A stretch of 64,000 nucleotides of DNA. Source: JACMLD01 sp047602295 (GTDB lineage: Bacteria > Bacteroidota > Bacteroidia > Chitinophagales > Chitinophagaceae). Positions within the stretch are counted from its first letter, which is position 1; each line of letters opens with the position of its first letter. This document shows positions 44,133-53,338 of this stretch, one piece after another. The notes below the pieces were generated by a model. It saw nothing but the letters and a program-made list of their open reading frames with translations, ran no database searches and was not told the origin of the DNA. The translations under genes and the position numbers were made by a program. The DNA is taken from contig JASGHP010000001.1 of the NCBI GenBank assembly GCA_047602295.1, positions 1 through 64,000 of the forward strand. The letters are read 5' to 3'.

Positions 44133-45014
44133 CTAGTTTCTACTGTCTAATCCCCACATTAATTTAGAACGAAGGGTTTGTAAAAAGTTGTTTTCATTCA
44201 GTCTTATCAAGCCCATGGTAAAAGCCTCTCTTTTTACGGCTAATTGCACACTTTTATTCACCACGTGGCGCCTGGCATCCAAGGCACAAATGAAATCTTC
44301 TGCCCTACCTTCCACTTCAAAAGAAATAACGTTATTATCTGGCACTACGATGGATCTTACATTCAGGTTGTGTGGCGCCACCGGTGTTATTACAAAACTA
44401 CTGCTTTCAGGAAATACTATTGGACCATTGCAGCTTAAAGAATAGCCGGTAGAACCTGTAGGCGTAGATACAATCAGGCCATCAGCCCAATATGTATTTA
44501 AAAATTCACCATTCAGGTAGGTATGAATTTTTATCATGGGCGAAGTGTCTTTCTTATGAATCGCAAATTCGTTCAGCGCATAAGGCACTTCTCCAAATAA
44601 TTCTTCACTGGCATCCAGGTGAATCAAAGATCTTTTATCTATTACGAATCCCCTCTTTACCAATGCTTTAACTGCGGCAACTGAATTCTCTTTGCCAATG
44701 CTGGCCAGGAAGCCTAACCTGCCAAAATTTATGCCAAGTACCGGTATGTTTTTGTTGCGAACCATGGTTACGGTATCCAGCAAAGTGCCATCGCCACCAA
44801 GGCTTATCAAAAAATCTATTGATTTATCCAGCTCAGATTCATTGCTAAAAGTGCTAACAGCCATAGAAAGGCTAATGCCTCCGGCAATTTGCTCGTAATA
44901 AGGCCGGTAAATAACGGGGGTTATCTTTTGTTTAGCCAGTTCATCAAAAAGCTCCTGTACTTCCATCCGGTGATCCCAATCCATAACCCTGCTGTAAATA
45001 GCTACTTTCATCAT
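44133..45014 (-). CDS. nadK: NAD kinase
   Basis: A 293-residue kinase that phosphorylates NAD to NADP in the cytoplasm. The family motif LGGDGTLLDTV is near residue 75, followed by GINFGRLGFLA, ALNEFAIHKK and GLIVSTPTGSTGYSLS. Length is normal. Two adjacent ATGs (45014 and 45011) could serve as start. It sits between a BamA-like barrel gene and the DUF6089 gene, 102 bases from the latter. Confidence 0.97.
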   Translation of the reverse strand: MMKVAIYSRVMDWDHRMEVQELFDELAKQKITPVIYRPYYEQIAGGISLSMAVSTFSNESELDKSIDFLISLGGDGTLLDTVTMVRNKNIPVLGINFGRLGFLASIGKENSVAAVKALVKRGFVIDKRSLIHLDASEELFGEVPYALNEFAIHKKDTSPMIKIHTYLNGEFLNTYWADGLIVSTPTGSTGYSLSCNGPIVFPESSSFVITPVAPHNLNVRSIVVPDNNVISFEVEGRAEDFICALDARRHVVNKSVQLAVKREAFTMGLIRLNENNFLQTLRSKLMWGLDSRN

Positions 45015-45049
45015 GGTAAATTACGTGAAATTTTGTGAACCAAAATAAT

Positions 45050-45132
45050 GTGGCAAATGTGATAAATGTGGAAGTGTGATAAATGAATGCTCCTATTCGT
45101 GCAATTCGCGTCCATTAGTATTTCATTCGCGT
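45050..45132. repeat. Low-complexity TGTGATAAATGTGG-type tract
   Basis: Degenerate repeats of TGTGATAAATG / GTGGCAAATG occupy the gap between nadK and the barrel gene; no hairpin or promoter is clear. Confidence 0.45.
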
Positions 45133-46581
45133 TTAAAAGTCGTTTCTTATATGAAAAAACAAACCCGGCTGGCCAAGCTGATTAAAACTGTACTCGCACC
45201 TAAACACGAAATCGTACACAGATACAATATCAAAACCAGCCCCTGCTGTATAAAGCATTTTATTTACGAGTGAATTTTGCAGAAAAGTTTTATTGTATGC
45301 ATAGCCCATATCTCCAAACACCTTAAAATAAAACGAAAAAGGAATGCGCTGCAATGTTGGAATATTTCTTCCAGCCAAATCAATAGCCCCAATTTTTTTG
45401 CGCAAAGTGCTGCGCAGCATGGTACCGGCCACGCCGTCTACCACATATTTCTCCAGGCCGCGCAGGTATATATCTCCATAGCCAAAAAGGCGTTGATTAA
45501 AATAAGGTTGATCTAAAGGAAGTTTCACAGCACCATACCCCTGGAAGCCCATCGAAAAACCACTTCCAAAAGGCAAACCACTGGTAAACCTGGCAGTAAG
45601 CTGTGTCAAATTCATATCGCTGTTGATACCACGATGGCTCAGTGTTACATCTCCCATAAAACCGCGTAATACATAAGCTGTATAATCTACTTTCTGGTAT
45701 TCCAGCGTGTAAGAAAGCTCCGGGTAAAAAACATTTTGCACACCATGATTAAAATATTTTGGATTGATGGCACTAACGGCACTGTCTGTTTGTATATAAT
45801 TGAACCCAAGTCTTAAAATATGCCGCGTTGTTAATGCAGGACGATAAAAATAATTAAGCGTTGCAGTTGATTGTTTAAAGAGATATTTATGCTCATTGCT
45901 TAGCGTATCTGCATTAATAAAAGTTTGTTGGTTATCGTTTGTACTTACATTTATTTCTTTTAAAGCAGCATAAAAAAGGCCAAATCCAAAACCATGTTTT
46001 AAAGATCTGTCAGAAGCAGGCTGATCGTAATTAAGTTGTATTTGCCGTGTATATCCGGTAAGCAGCCAGAGCCTTAGCCTGTCGTTTCTGCCAGAGAAAT
46101 TGCTGTGCAAAAATTTAAGTCCATAGTTTACACGCGAAAGGCTATAGTTTTTTTCTGCCCAGGCAGACAGGTTTCTGTCTACAGGCCTGAAATAAGGAAC
46201 CGGGAAAATATACCAACGCTCTATAACATCTATTTGTACATCTACCAAGTAACCATTAAAATTTTTGACAGAAACAATAACACTATTAAACAAACGCGTA
46301 TTGTACAGCAGCTCTTTTGATCGTTGAAACTTTGCTACTAATTCTGCAATCAACAATGAATCTCCTCTTTTAAAAGGAAGCTCCCGCTCAATGGTAAACG
46401 CTTTTGTTTTTTTATTGCCGTTAATAAAGATATTATTGACAATAAAATAAGGATGGTGAAAGAAACTGTCTTTTGCAGCTTGTTGAATAGTATCTGTTCT
46501 TTTTTGAGATTGAGACCTGGCCATAAAGCCAATGGTTGCAAAAAGAAAAACAAGCAGATAGTATTTGGGGGCAGATGGCAT
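45133..46581 (-). CDS. BamA/TamA-like outer-membrane barrel with one POTRA domain
   Basis: A 482-residue exported protein, signal peptide about 1-24 (GFMARSQSQ). One POTRA-like module (about 45-125: FIVNNIFINGNKKTKAFTIERELPF, ending in VDVQIDVIERWY) is followed by a C-terminal surface-antigen barrel (about 140-482) with the RLFGYGDIYLRGLE and VVDGVAGTMLRSTLRK elements typical of the Omp85 family, ending in aromatic FFHIRNDF. It is much shorter than BamA and lacks the other POTRAs. It lies between the CBS gene and nadK in the same direction, so it may assist assembly or translocation of particular surface proteins; this is inference. Confidence 0.85.
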   Translation of the reverse strand: MPSAPKYYLLVFLFATIGFMARSQSQKRTDTIQQAAKDSFFHHPYFIVNNIFINGNKKTKAFTIERELPFKRGDSLLIAELVAKFQRSKELLYNTRLFNSVIVSVKNFNGYLVDVQIDVIERWYIFPVPYFRPVDRNLSAWAEKNYSLSRVNYGLKFLHSNFSGRNDRLRLWLLTGYTRQIQLNYDQPASDRSLKHGFGFGLFYAALKEINVSTNDNQQTFINADTLSNEHKYLFKQSTATLNYFYRPALTTRHILRLGFNYIQTDSAVSAINPKYFNHGVQNVFYPELSYTLEYQKVDYTAYVLRGFMGDVTLSHRGINSDMNLTQLTARFTSGLPFGSGFSMGFQGYGAVKLPLDQPYFNQRLFGYGDIYLRGLEKYVVDGVAGTMLRSTLRKKIGAIDLAGRNIPTLQRIPFSFYFKVFGDMGYAYNKTFLQNSLVNKMLYTAGAGFDIVSVYDFVFRCEYSFNQLGQPGLFFHIRNDF

Positions 46582-46637
46582 TACAATCTTTCTCTGGCGT
46601 AAAGTTTTAAAGATATGGAAAGAGAAGATTGAAATAA

Positions 46638-47300
46638 TTACATGTTAAGGTAGTTCATGAGATGGTCGTAGTTTGTGCGAAGCTCATTTTCATAAAGCTC
46701 TTCGCCAAAATAATATTTCACCACATATTCGTAACGTTGAAAAGTAGCTACCACATCTGATACTTCAAACCTGTTTAGTTTAATGGTAACATACATTAAC
46801 TGCAACTGGTTATCGTAAAATGTATTTAGCTGGGTAATTTGCGCATCGTTTGTTTCTACCAGTTTGCAGATTTCTGAAAAAGAAAAATTAGCCTTTTCCA
46901 GTTCCAGCACTATTATGCCGCCTGGTTCATCTGTGCCCGTCATTCTGCCCAAATATTTAAGCAAATCCGGTGCGGCAATAGCGCCAACCCAATCCATTTC
47001 TTTTTCTGTTACTGGTATAGTGCTAAGGCCATAGCTATTGCACAATTGCACTGCCTCCAAAAAATGTGCATCTGCTTTTACGGAAAGGCGTAAAAATTGG
47101 GTTTCTATTTGCTCTAAAGGAAGCGTTTCATCGTCTGCATTCATAGCATCATCTTCACTTATCAGCCCAATGAATTTTTCATTCTCTACTACCGGAAGGT
47201 GTACAAGATGATAATCTGCCATTAATTGCAACGCATGGGCAATGCTGTCTTGCAAAGAAAGTACGGGCAATGAGGACGATATGAGTTGTCTGTTTAACAC
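46638..47300 (-). CDS. CBS-domain protein
   Basis: A 220-residue cytoplasmic protein with a CBS pair: LQDSIAHALQLMADYHLVHLPVVE (first) and AHFLEAVQLCNSYGLSTIPVTE (second), followed by a C-terminal ~80-residue ACT-like segment (GIIVLELEKANFSFSEICKLVE). CBS pairs bind adenine nucleotides, so a sensing role is likely. The start codon is GTG at 47300; no upstream ATG is available. In Bacteroidota this family is regularly found next to nadK; here a barrel gene lies between. Confidence 0.85.
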   Translation of the reverse strand: MLNRQLISSSLPVLSLQDSIAHALQLMADYHLVHLPVVENEKFIGLISEDDAMNADDETLPLEQIETQFLRLSVKADAHFLEAVQLCNSYGLSTIPVTEKEMDWVGAIAAPDLLKYLGRMTGTDEPGGIIVLELEKANFSFSEICKLVETNDAQITQLNTFYDNQLQLMYVTIKLNRFEVSDVVATFQRYEYVVKYYFGEELYENELRTNYDHLMNYLNM

Positions 47301-47370
47301 GTTTAAGACCTGGTGGTTTTAAATGAATGATGACAGTTTGCAAGCAATTGGATGGCTAAAAACTCTATAT

Positions 47371-47393
47371 AAGAAAACGCCGGTTAGTACCGG
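47371..47393 (-). terminator. Weak terminator after the alpha/beta hydrolase gene
   Basis: A 5-bp CCGGT/ACCGG hairpin (47380-47384 with 47389-47393), followed on the minus strand by CGTTTTCTTATAT. Confidence 0.5.
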
Positions 47394-47413
47394 ATTATTA
47401 CCCCAGACCGCAA

Positions 47414-48193
47414 TTAGCGGTTAACCGCTGCTGGTTGGTTTAGCTTTGTCAAAAATTTATGAAGTATAACATTAAACTCTTCAGGCACTTCCATCATGGG
47501 TGCATGCCCGCATTTGTCAATAAAATAAAGTTCGCTGTTTGGAATCATTTTATTGAACTCTTTTGCAACAAAAGGCGGGGTAATGGTATCGTTATTGCCC
47601 CAAATCAATAAAGTGGGCTGCTGTATCTGGTTAAGCTCTTCACCAAGATTGTTACGGATAGCGCTTTTGGCCAGGGCAATAATTTTAATAACTTTTAAGC
47701 GGCTGTTCACTATATCATATACTTCATCCACCAACTCCTGGCTTGCCATTTTCTCATCATAAAATGTAAGCTGGGTCTTTTTCTTGATATACTCGTAATC
47801 GCCCCTTTTGGGATAAGTATCCCCCATGCCATTTTCAAAAAGACCAGAACTACCAGATAAAATAAGTGATTTAATTCTTTCAGGATGTTTTAAAACATGC
47901 ACAAGGGCCACGTGGCCACCCAAAGAGTTTCCTAATAAATGAACGTCTTTATAATTGCGTGCTTCTATAAACTTGTGTACAAATTTTTGAAGACCACCCA
48001 CGCTGGTGTGCAGAATATCCAAATCAAACAGGGGTAACATTGGCACCACTACTTTATTATAGCGGCGGAAATAAGTTATCAGGTGCTCAAAATTGCTAAG
48101 TGCACCAAATAAACCGTGCAGGAGCACCAACGGTTCACCTTCGCCTTCCTCAATAAACCTGAACTTGTCTACCTGTTTAATTTCGTAAGTCAT
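47414..48193 (-). CDS. Alpha/beta hydrolase
   Basis: A 259-residue cytoplasmic alpha/beta hydrolase without signal peptide. The oxyanion loop is LLHGLFGA, the nucleophile elbow GNSLGGHVAL (Ser near 98), the acid in WGNNDTITP, and the His in DKCGHAPMMEVPEEF. It matches the widely conserved Bacteroidota hydrolase found near the CBS-nadK cluster. The substrate is unknown. A weak terminator separates it from the CBS gene. Confidence 0.9.
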   Translation of the reverse strand: MTYEIKQVDKFRFIEEGEGEPLVLLHGLFGALSNFEHLITYFRRYNKVVVPMLPLFDLDILHTSVGGLQKFVHKFIEARNYKDVHLLGNSLGGHVALVHVLKHPERIKSLILSGSSGLFENGMGDTYPKRGDYEYIKKKTQLTFYDEKMASQELVDEVYDIVNSRLKVIKIIALAKSAIRNNLGEELNQIQQPTLLIWGNNDTITPPFVAKEFNKMIPNSELYFIDKCGHAPMMEVPEEFNVILHKFLTKLNQPAAVNR

Positions 48194-48355
48194 TATAAAA
48201 GATTACACCCTGCACCTGTGGTATAGGCTGCAAAATAATTGTTTTGTAACAAAAATGCCGTAAAACAAAGTTATAAAACCATTTTTTAAATACAACCCTG
48301 TTTGGTATTATACTAATATGATGCAATACCTGCCTGCAATGTATTGTACAATTCT

Positions 48356-48892
48356 TTATGCTGCTTTATCGGCCATATGCGCAAAGAAACCTTCCAGTTG
48401 CTGAAACATATCTTTAAACAGGGGTATTAAACTGCCAATAGCATTAATAGCTTTAGGCCCCCAGGGCTTAATAAAATCATACGTTTTTGAATTGGCAATA
48501 ACAGAAGGCTGCAACAGGTTTATTTTTTCTGCATAAAACAAAACCACGCTCAGGATAATTGTGTAAAGTATAAAGTACAACAGCATACCGCAAAGTTTGT
48601 TCAGCCATCCCAGCATTACCAGCTCTGCAGTTTTTTGCAGGGCCATGGCACCCAATCTTACCAACAAAACAACCGCAATAAAAACAACCGCAAATGCAAT
48701 AATGGGCAACCATTTTGCCCCCACATTAACGGTATCTTTTAACCAATTGGCAGTAACAACAGATAGTTTCATTGCTGCTGCAAGGCCAATAATAAGCGCC
48801 AACAAAGAAAAGATGGCTATTATAAAGCCTTTTGTATACCCTTTTACCAGAGCTATAATCAGCAAAACAATAAACGCAATATCAATAACCAT
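48356..48892 (-). CDS. CvpA family membrane protein
   Basis: A 178-residue inner-membrane protein with about four transmembrane segments (residues ~3-20, 25-45, 62-85, 102-120), the usual CvpA plan: short N-terminus, VIDIAFIVLLIIALVKGY start and GFIIAIFSLLALIIGL. CvpA proteins are linked to envelope stress resistance and, in E. coli, colicin V production. The yqeY-like gene ends 9 bases before its start, suggesting one transcript. Confidence 0.88.
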   Translation of the reverse strand: MVIDIAFIVLLIIALVKGYTKGFIIAIFSLLALIIGLAAAMKLSVVTANWLKDTVNVGAKWLPIIAFAVVFIAVVLLVRLGAMALQKTAELVMLGWLNKLCGMLLYFILYTIILSVVLFYAEKINLLQPSVIANSKTYDFIKPWGPKAINAIGSLIPLFKDMFQQLEGFFAHMADKAA

Positions 48893-48901
48893 GCAAGCGG
48901 A

Positions 48902-49354
48902 TTATTTAGCCAGCAATTCTTTTACGGCCGCACCTATAGCTTTTCCATCTGCCTGGCCTGCCAACTGTTTGTTTGCTATTCCCATTATTTTACCCATATC
49001 CGCTACAGATGAAGCCCCGGTTTCTGCAATAATTTTTGCCAAAGCCGCTTTAAGAGCTGCCTCATCTAACTGTTGCGGTAAAAACTTTTCTATTACGGCT
49101 ATTTCTTCTTCTTCTTTTTTTGCCAGGTCTGGCCTGTTTTGTTGCTGATAAATCAGCAATGAATCTTTGCGCTGTTTTACCAGTTTCTGCAACAATTTGG
49201 GTTCATCCGCTTCTTTTAGTTCGCCACCTGCACCTTCTGCTGTTTTTGCAATAATAATAGCTGCTTTAATGGCCCTAAGTCCGCGCAATGCTGCTTCATC
49301 TTTAGCTTTCATTGCATCTTTCATATCTGCCATTATTTTTTGTTCAAGGCTCAT
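48902..49354 (-). CDS. GatB/YqeY domain protein
   Basis: A 150-residue soluble protein of the YqeY family, related to the C-terminal domain of GatB that contacts tRNA in amidotransferases. It has the N-terminal helix MSLEQKIMADMKDAMKAKD and the C-terminal GxAxGKxIG-like ADGKAIGAAVKELL. The independent YqeY proteins have no settled function. It lies between gldC (19-base gap) and the cvpA-type gene (9-base gap), probably one operon. Confidence 0.9.
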   Translation of the reverse strand: MSLEQKIMADMKDAMKAKDEAALRGLRAIKAAIIIAKTAEGAGGELKEADEPKLLQKLVKQRKDSLLIYQQQNRPDLAKKEEEEIAVIEKFLPQQLDEAALKAALAKIIAETGASSVADMGKIMGIANKQLAGQADGKAIGAAVKELLAK

Positions 49355-49373
49355 TTGTATTAAGTTTTATGGC

Positions 49374-49721
49374 TTACAATTTATTTTCTTTTAATTGCTG
49401 GTCGCGAAATTTCTGGTAGAATTTTTTTGCAAAATCTTTCATGTCATTTACCAGTTCTGCATTACGCGTTGCCCGGTTAAAGGTGTCGGCCATAGTCATC
49501 ATGGTCTGGTAATAGAAATCAGCCATTTCATCCACCATCATGTCTTTGGTCCATAGATCAATGCGCATGGCAGCTTTATCTGCACCATCCCAAAAAGAAA
49601 GCATCATAGCTTTTGATTGCTGGGCCATATCTGCACTGCTATCGCTTGCTTTCCAACTAATATGTTGCGGCACTTTGTCTTTATCCAGTGTTACGTCTAT
49701 CGTAATGGTTGATTGTATCAT
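49374..49721 (-). CDS. gldC: Gliding motility protein GldC
   Basis: A 115-residue soluble protein matching GldC: starts STITIDVTLDKDKVPQHISW and continues MMLSFWDGADKAAMRIDLWTKDMMVDEMADF. GldC is needed for full gliding motility in Flavobacterium, where gldB and gldC are adjacent; here gldB is not next to it. Its presence supports a T9SS-bearing organism but does not by itself prove gliding. A TAACTTTG box on the minus strand at 49742-49749 is a candidate -7 element. Confidence 0.93.
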   Translation of the reverse strand: MIQSTITIDVTLDKDKVPQHISWKASDSSADMAQQSKAMMLSFWDGADKAAMRIDLWTKDMMVDEMADFYYQTMMTMADTFNRATRNAELVNDMKDFAKKFYQKFRDQQLKENKL

Positions 49722-49761
49722 AGTTTGTATAAAATAGGGGGCAAAGTTAGCAGATTTGCCG

Positions 49762-50751
49762 TCATTGTTCTATGCAATGCCAGGCGCTTGCCAACATTTG
49801 CTGGTGATTAAAATCAATGGACCGCTCCTTAATTTGTTGCGCCAGGGATTGCTGCTGGTTTTCGTCTTTGTATAATAGTATCATGGCTTTTGCAAAACCT
49901 TCAGTAGTATTTTGAGGTTCTACCCATAATGCTTTGTCTGTTATTTGCCGGTTAACATTGCAATCCGTAGCAATAATAGCTTTACCCGCCTGTACCGCCC
50001 AAATCATTGCAAAAGGGAAAGCATTTCCAAACACCGGATAAAGCAACGCATAACTGGCTGCAACAAGTCTGCCCAAATCTTCTTCCTTCAGTTTGCCGTG
50101 TATGATTACATCCTGCCTGTATTTGTAGGTAGCTAATTTTTCTTCCAACTCACTTGTCCAATTGGTGCGACTACCTGCAATGAGTAGTTGCATGGAGGAC
50201 TGTTGCCATTTTTTAAAGAGAGAAAAAGCCTTTAGCAATTCCAATAGCTGATGTGTTTCTGAGATATTGCCAATGAATAAGAAGAAAGAATTTCCTCCAC
50301 TGTAAGAGGTGCGCACACTTTCGGCTTCTGCCCAGGTTTGCGATTCCACAACACTTTTAAATGCAGGGTTTATCTGCGTTGCAGTGGAAACTTCAATGTT
50401 TTCTTTTCCTTCCGGCACACTACCGGTAAAGTATACCTGCTGAAAATTGTTTTCATTGATTGGGACATGCTGAATGCTGAATCCTGTTTTCTGGCAACTC
50501 ACCAGCCGGTCTGCTTTTGTTTGCTTTAGTAAACGCTTTAACTGCCATTTATTCCACAAGCTTATGGAAGTATTTTTTAGGGGGTGAATCAGCAAATTTG
50601 GAGGCGGTTGTGGCAGATATCTATCCTTTCCAATAAATACAAATTGATGTGCAGGCTGAAAAATAGCCATCTCCTTGCAGAATGTTGCCATAAACCTATC
50701 TAAGGCTTTGTCATTGTTATACGTAATTCTGGCGTCAATAATAATTTTCAT
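49762..50751 (-). CDS. Glycosyltransferase, family 4-like
   Basis: A 329-residue GT-B glycosyltransferase. The C-terminal half holds FLFIGNISETHQLLELLKAF and VIIHGKLKEEDLGRLVAAS, the Glyco_trans_1 pattern, then NAFPFAMIWAVQAGKAIIA, where the GT4 E-x7-E site appears altered (F/W context). The N-terminal half is poorly conserved. No membrane segment. Acceptor and donor are unknown, but surface glycan or glycolipid synthesis is likely. Its start at 50751 is divergent from the T9SS gene at 50934. Confidence 0.8.
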   Translation of the reverse strand: MKIIIDARITYNNDKALDRFMATFCKEMAIFQPAHQFVFIGKDRYLPQPPPNLLIHPLKNTSISLWNKWQLKRLLKQTKADRLVSCQKTGFSIQHVPINENNFQQVYFTGSVPEGKENIEVSTATQINPAFKSVVESQTWAEAESVRTSYSGGNSFFLFIGNISETHQLLELLKAFSLFKKWQQSSMQLLIAGSRTNWTSELEEKLATYKYRQDVIIHGKLKEEDLGRLVAASYALLYPVFGNAFPFAMIWAVQAGKAIIATDCNVNRQITDKALWVEPQNTTEGFAKAMILLYKDENQQQSLAQQIKERSIDFNHQQMLASAWHCIEQ

Positions 50752-50861
50752 AAACCCTGGAATCGCAAAAATACGGCATGCTGCACACTGGTAATAAGCA
50801 GCTTATACAAATTCATTAATTTTTTGCGGAAATTACGGTCTGCTAAAAGAAGTAATAACAC

Positions 50862-50893
50862 TTTGCAGGGGCATAATGTTTGCTATACTTTTG
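50862..50893 (+). promoter_or_regulatory. Predicted promoter of the T9SS gene
   Basis: TTTG (50862-50865) and TACTTTTG (50886-50893) with a 20-base spacer, 40 bases before the ATG at 50934: an exact Bacteroidota consensus. Confidence 0.75.
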
Positions 50894-50933
50894 ATTTGTA
50901 ATCCAGTTATCCGATAATCCAAATACCAACTCT

Positions 50934-52157
50934 ATGAAAAACTTTTACCTAAAGTTATTTTCCGTGTTATCTGCTTTTGTGCTGCAGGTATTTTTTCCCA
51001 CCGGATCTATGGCACAATGTACATGCGCAGGCGGTGTGCCAGCAACAGCCATCAATCAATCAGTTACTATAGCACCTATTGCTGCAAGCAACATTACTTT
51101 TACTTTCAACAAATTTGATCCTTCCATTGGTACGCTTAGTTGTATCAATTTTGTAAATACTATTTCAGGTACTTCATATACCGGTGCCAGAAATACCAAT
51201 AAAGGCAATTTTCATGATGCAAGTGGTGAACATGTAGACAGTACAGACTTTTTGTTCTCATTATCGCTGCTTAGTAAAGTTGCAGGACCTGGTATAACAG
51301 TAAATCGCACTTTTAATACTACCTATGGTTATGACAAGCTGAAAGCAATGGATACTATTGCAAATATTCCTGGCGATACCATTACGTATGGCCCTACTAA
51401 TTTTATCACCAACCCTACTACTACTGTTAACATAACTGGTAATGCTGCTTATATTGGTACAGGTACTGTAGATTTTAATTATACAGTTAATGGTGGTATG
51501 ATTACTTTAGACGGTGGTGCCAACTATAAATCTTCTGTTACCAGCATTATTGGCGGTACGCTTAGCTTAACTTACTACTGGTGCCCTGCTGCAGTACTTG
51601 CCAACGGTCTTCAAAATTTTACTGCAGTAAAAAAAGACAACAATATTGTTTTGAAATGGGATGCACAAAATGCCGCAGATATCAATCAGTATGAAATAGA
51701 ATATAGCCTTGATGGATCATCATTTAGTCCTGTAGCTACTTTAGCTGCTAATCACAGTTCCACTTTTAATTCATACAATTATAATTACGCACTTAATGGC
51801 GCCAGCACCGGAGATGTATACTTCAGGATTAAGCAAACAAACACTGCTGAAAAAACCGGTTATTCTTCAATACAGAAAGTTTCATTGGTTTCTAAAGCAG
51901 GTTTTGCGGTAGCTGTTTATCCTAACCCTGTTACCAATAACATGGCCATTTCTTTTGATCATGCTTTGAATGGAGAATATAATGTTGACCTTGTAAACAT
52001 GTCTGGCCAAACTGTAGTAAGCAAAAAATTAAAGTTAGCCGGAGCAAATATTATCCCGGTAAGCTGGAGCAACAAACCTGCACCTGGCATTTATTTTACC
52101 CGTGTTACCAATACTGCTAATATGGAGCAGCAGATCATCCGCGTGGTAGTGCAATAA
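50934..52157 (+). CDS. T9SS-exported surface protein
   Basis: A 407-residue secreted protein: signal peptide about 1-28 (FPTGSMAQ), then a Cys-containing N-terminal domain of unknown fold (CTCAGGVPATAINQ; Thr/Gly-rich beta sequence to ~215), then a fibronectin-like linker region (NGLQNFTAVKKDNNIVLKWDAQNAADINQYEIEYS) seen before many T9SS tails, and a C-terminal type A sorting domain (AVYPNPVTNNMAISFD, GIYFTRV, end QQIIRVVVQ). No enzymatic motif. It has a strong promoter and strong terminator, so it is probably an abundant monocistronic surface protein. Confidence 0.88.
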   Translation: MKNFYLKLFSVLSAFVLQVFFPTGSMAQCTCAGGVPATAINQSVTIAPIAASNITFTFNKFDPSIGTLSCINFVNTISGTSYTGARNTNKGNFHDASGEHVDSTDFLFSLSLLSKVAGPGITVNRTFNTTYGYDKLKAMDTIANIPGDTITYGPTNFITNPTTTVNITGNAAYIGTGTVDFNYTVNGGMITLDGGANYKSSVTSIIGGTLSLTYYWCPAAVLANGLQNFTAVKKDNNIVLKWDAQNAADINQYEIEYSLDGSSFSPVATLAANHSSTFNSYNYNYALNGASTGDVYFRIKQTNTAEKTGYSSIQKVSLVSKAGFAVAVYPNPVTNNMAISFDHALNGEYNVDLVNMSGQTVVSKKLKLAGANIIPVSWSNKPAPGIYFTRVTNTANMEQQIIRVVVQ

Positions 52158-52184
52158 TCAAGATATTAACTAACCCTTGTACCA

Positions 52185-52222
52185 GGAAAGCTGCCCCTAA
52201 TGTTGGCAGCTTTCCTTTTTTT
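52185..52222 (+). terminator. Terminator of the T9SS gene
   Basis: An 11-bp stem GGAAAGCTGCC / GGCAGCTTTCC (52185-52195 with 52205-52215), 9-base loop, then seven T. Confidence 0.92.
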
Positions 52223-52364
52223 ACAACATTTTTGAATGCTTGTCGTTTGTTTATTACTTTTGATACATATTGCTGGCTAAATAAGAGGCCTGCGCAGCAG
52301 GTTTAAAGACTGCTTTTTAATACATCATTATAACTTCATTCTATATCAACTGGCCGAAAACCAG

Positions 52365-52372
52365 TAATTTTG
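52365..52372 (+). promoter_or_regulatory. Candidate -7 box for DUF4290-murA
   Basis: TAATTTTG matches TAnnTTTG, 63 bases before the ATG at 52436. No -33 TTTG at the right distance. Confidence 0.4.
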
Positions 52373-52435
52373 AGACAAGCGGTAATTATCTATCAATTAG
52401 TTAGCCGTTTAAAATTTTCAAACTTTTCATTACAC

Positions 52436-53200
52436 ATGGAATATAACACTACCAGGAATCATCTTATTATGAGGGAATATGGACGTCATATTCAGAAGAT
52501 GGTAGAATACCTGCTTACAATCGAGGACAAAGAAAAAAGACAGAAGAATGCGATGGCTATGATTGAGTTGATGGGTTTTCTTAACCCTCACTTAAAAAAT
52601 GTAGAAGATTTCAGGCACAAGCTTTGGGATCATCTTTTTCTTATTTCCGATTTTAATTTAGCGGTAGAATCCCCCTATCCAATACCCACAAAAGAAACTT
52701 TAAAATCTAAACCAGAACCTCTGCGTTATCCTAAGCGTTATCCCAAGTTCTCTCACTTGGGCAAAAACCTGGAAGTGGTTATTAATAAAGCACTGAAAGA
52801 AGAAAACCCTGAAAAAAGATTGGGTTTTTCCAACGCTGTGGCATATTACATGAAGCTTGTTTACAACAACTGGCACAAAGAACAGGTGCACGATGATGCT
52901 ATACAAAGTGAGCTAACTACCATTACGCAAGGGCAGTTAGAGTTTACCAATACACCATATGTAAAAGCCTTCCGCAACAATGAAGGCAGAGATAACCGCG
53001 GAGGTGGCGGCGGCAATTATGGCGATTACCGTAACAAAAGAAACCAGAAGTTTCAAGGCAGAAATAATGGTGGTGGTGAAAGACGTGACAATCGCGGCGG
53101 CAACCAGAATAATAACGGTGGTGAAAGACGTGATAACCGCAATGGAGGCAATCAGAACAATGGCGGCAAGTTTAATAACAACCGCAAAAGGTTTAATTAA
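52436..53200 (+). CDS. DUF4290 protein with RGG/Asn-rich tail
   Basis: A 254-residue cytoplasmic protein. Start ATG 52436 (MEYNTTRNHLIMREYGRHIQKMVEYL) matches the family start; a TTG 22 codons upstream would add non-conserved sequence. The DUF4290 helical domain covers about 1-175 (NPHLKNVEDFRHKLWDHLF, SNAVAYYMKLVYNNWHKEQVHDD). The last ~75 residues are Gly/Asn/Arg-rich with repeated GGERRDNR and NNGG units, the composition of RNA-binding disordered tails. In Bacteroidota DUF4290 is commonly followed by murA, as here. Molecular function unknown. Confidence 0.88.
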   Translation: MEYNTTRNHLIMREYGRHIQKMVEYLLTIEDKEKRQKNAMAMIELMGFLNPHLKNVEDFRHKLWDHLFLISDFNLAVESPYPIPTKETLKSKPEPLRYPKRYPKFSHLGKNLEVVINKALKEENPEKRLGFSNAVAYYMKLVYNNWHKEQVHDDAIQSELTTITQGQLEFTNTPYVKAFRNNEGRDNRGGGGGNYGDYRNKRNQKFQGRNNGGGERRDNRGGNQNNNGGERRDNRNGGNQNNGGKFNNNRKRFN

Positions 53201-53237
53201 TTGACTGATTAATTAGTTGATCAGTAAAACATACAAA

Positions 53238-53268
53238 GGTTGGTCAGTATTTGATCAGCCTTTTTTTT
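53238..53268 (+). terminator. Terminator between DUF4290 and murA
   Basis: A 9-bp stem with two G-T pairs (GGTTGGTCA 53238-53246, TGATCAGCC 53252-53260) and eight T. It may uncouple murA from DUF4290. Confidence 0.75.
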
Positions 53269-53338
53269 ATCAATAGATTTTTGGATTTTTTTTATTTTGC
53301 GGCACTCTGAATCATTCAACAACCAATCAGTCTAACAC

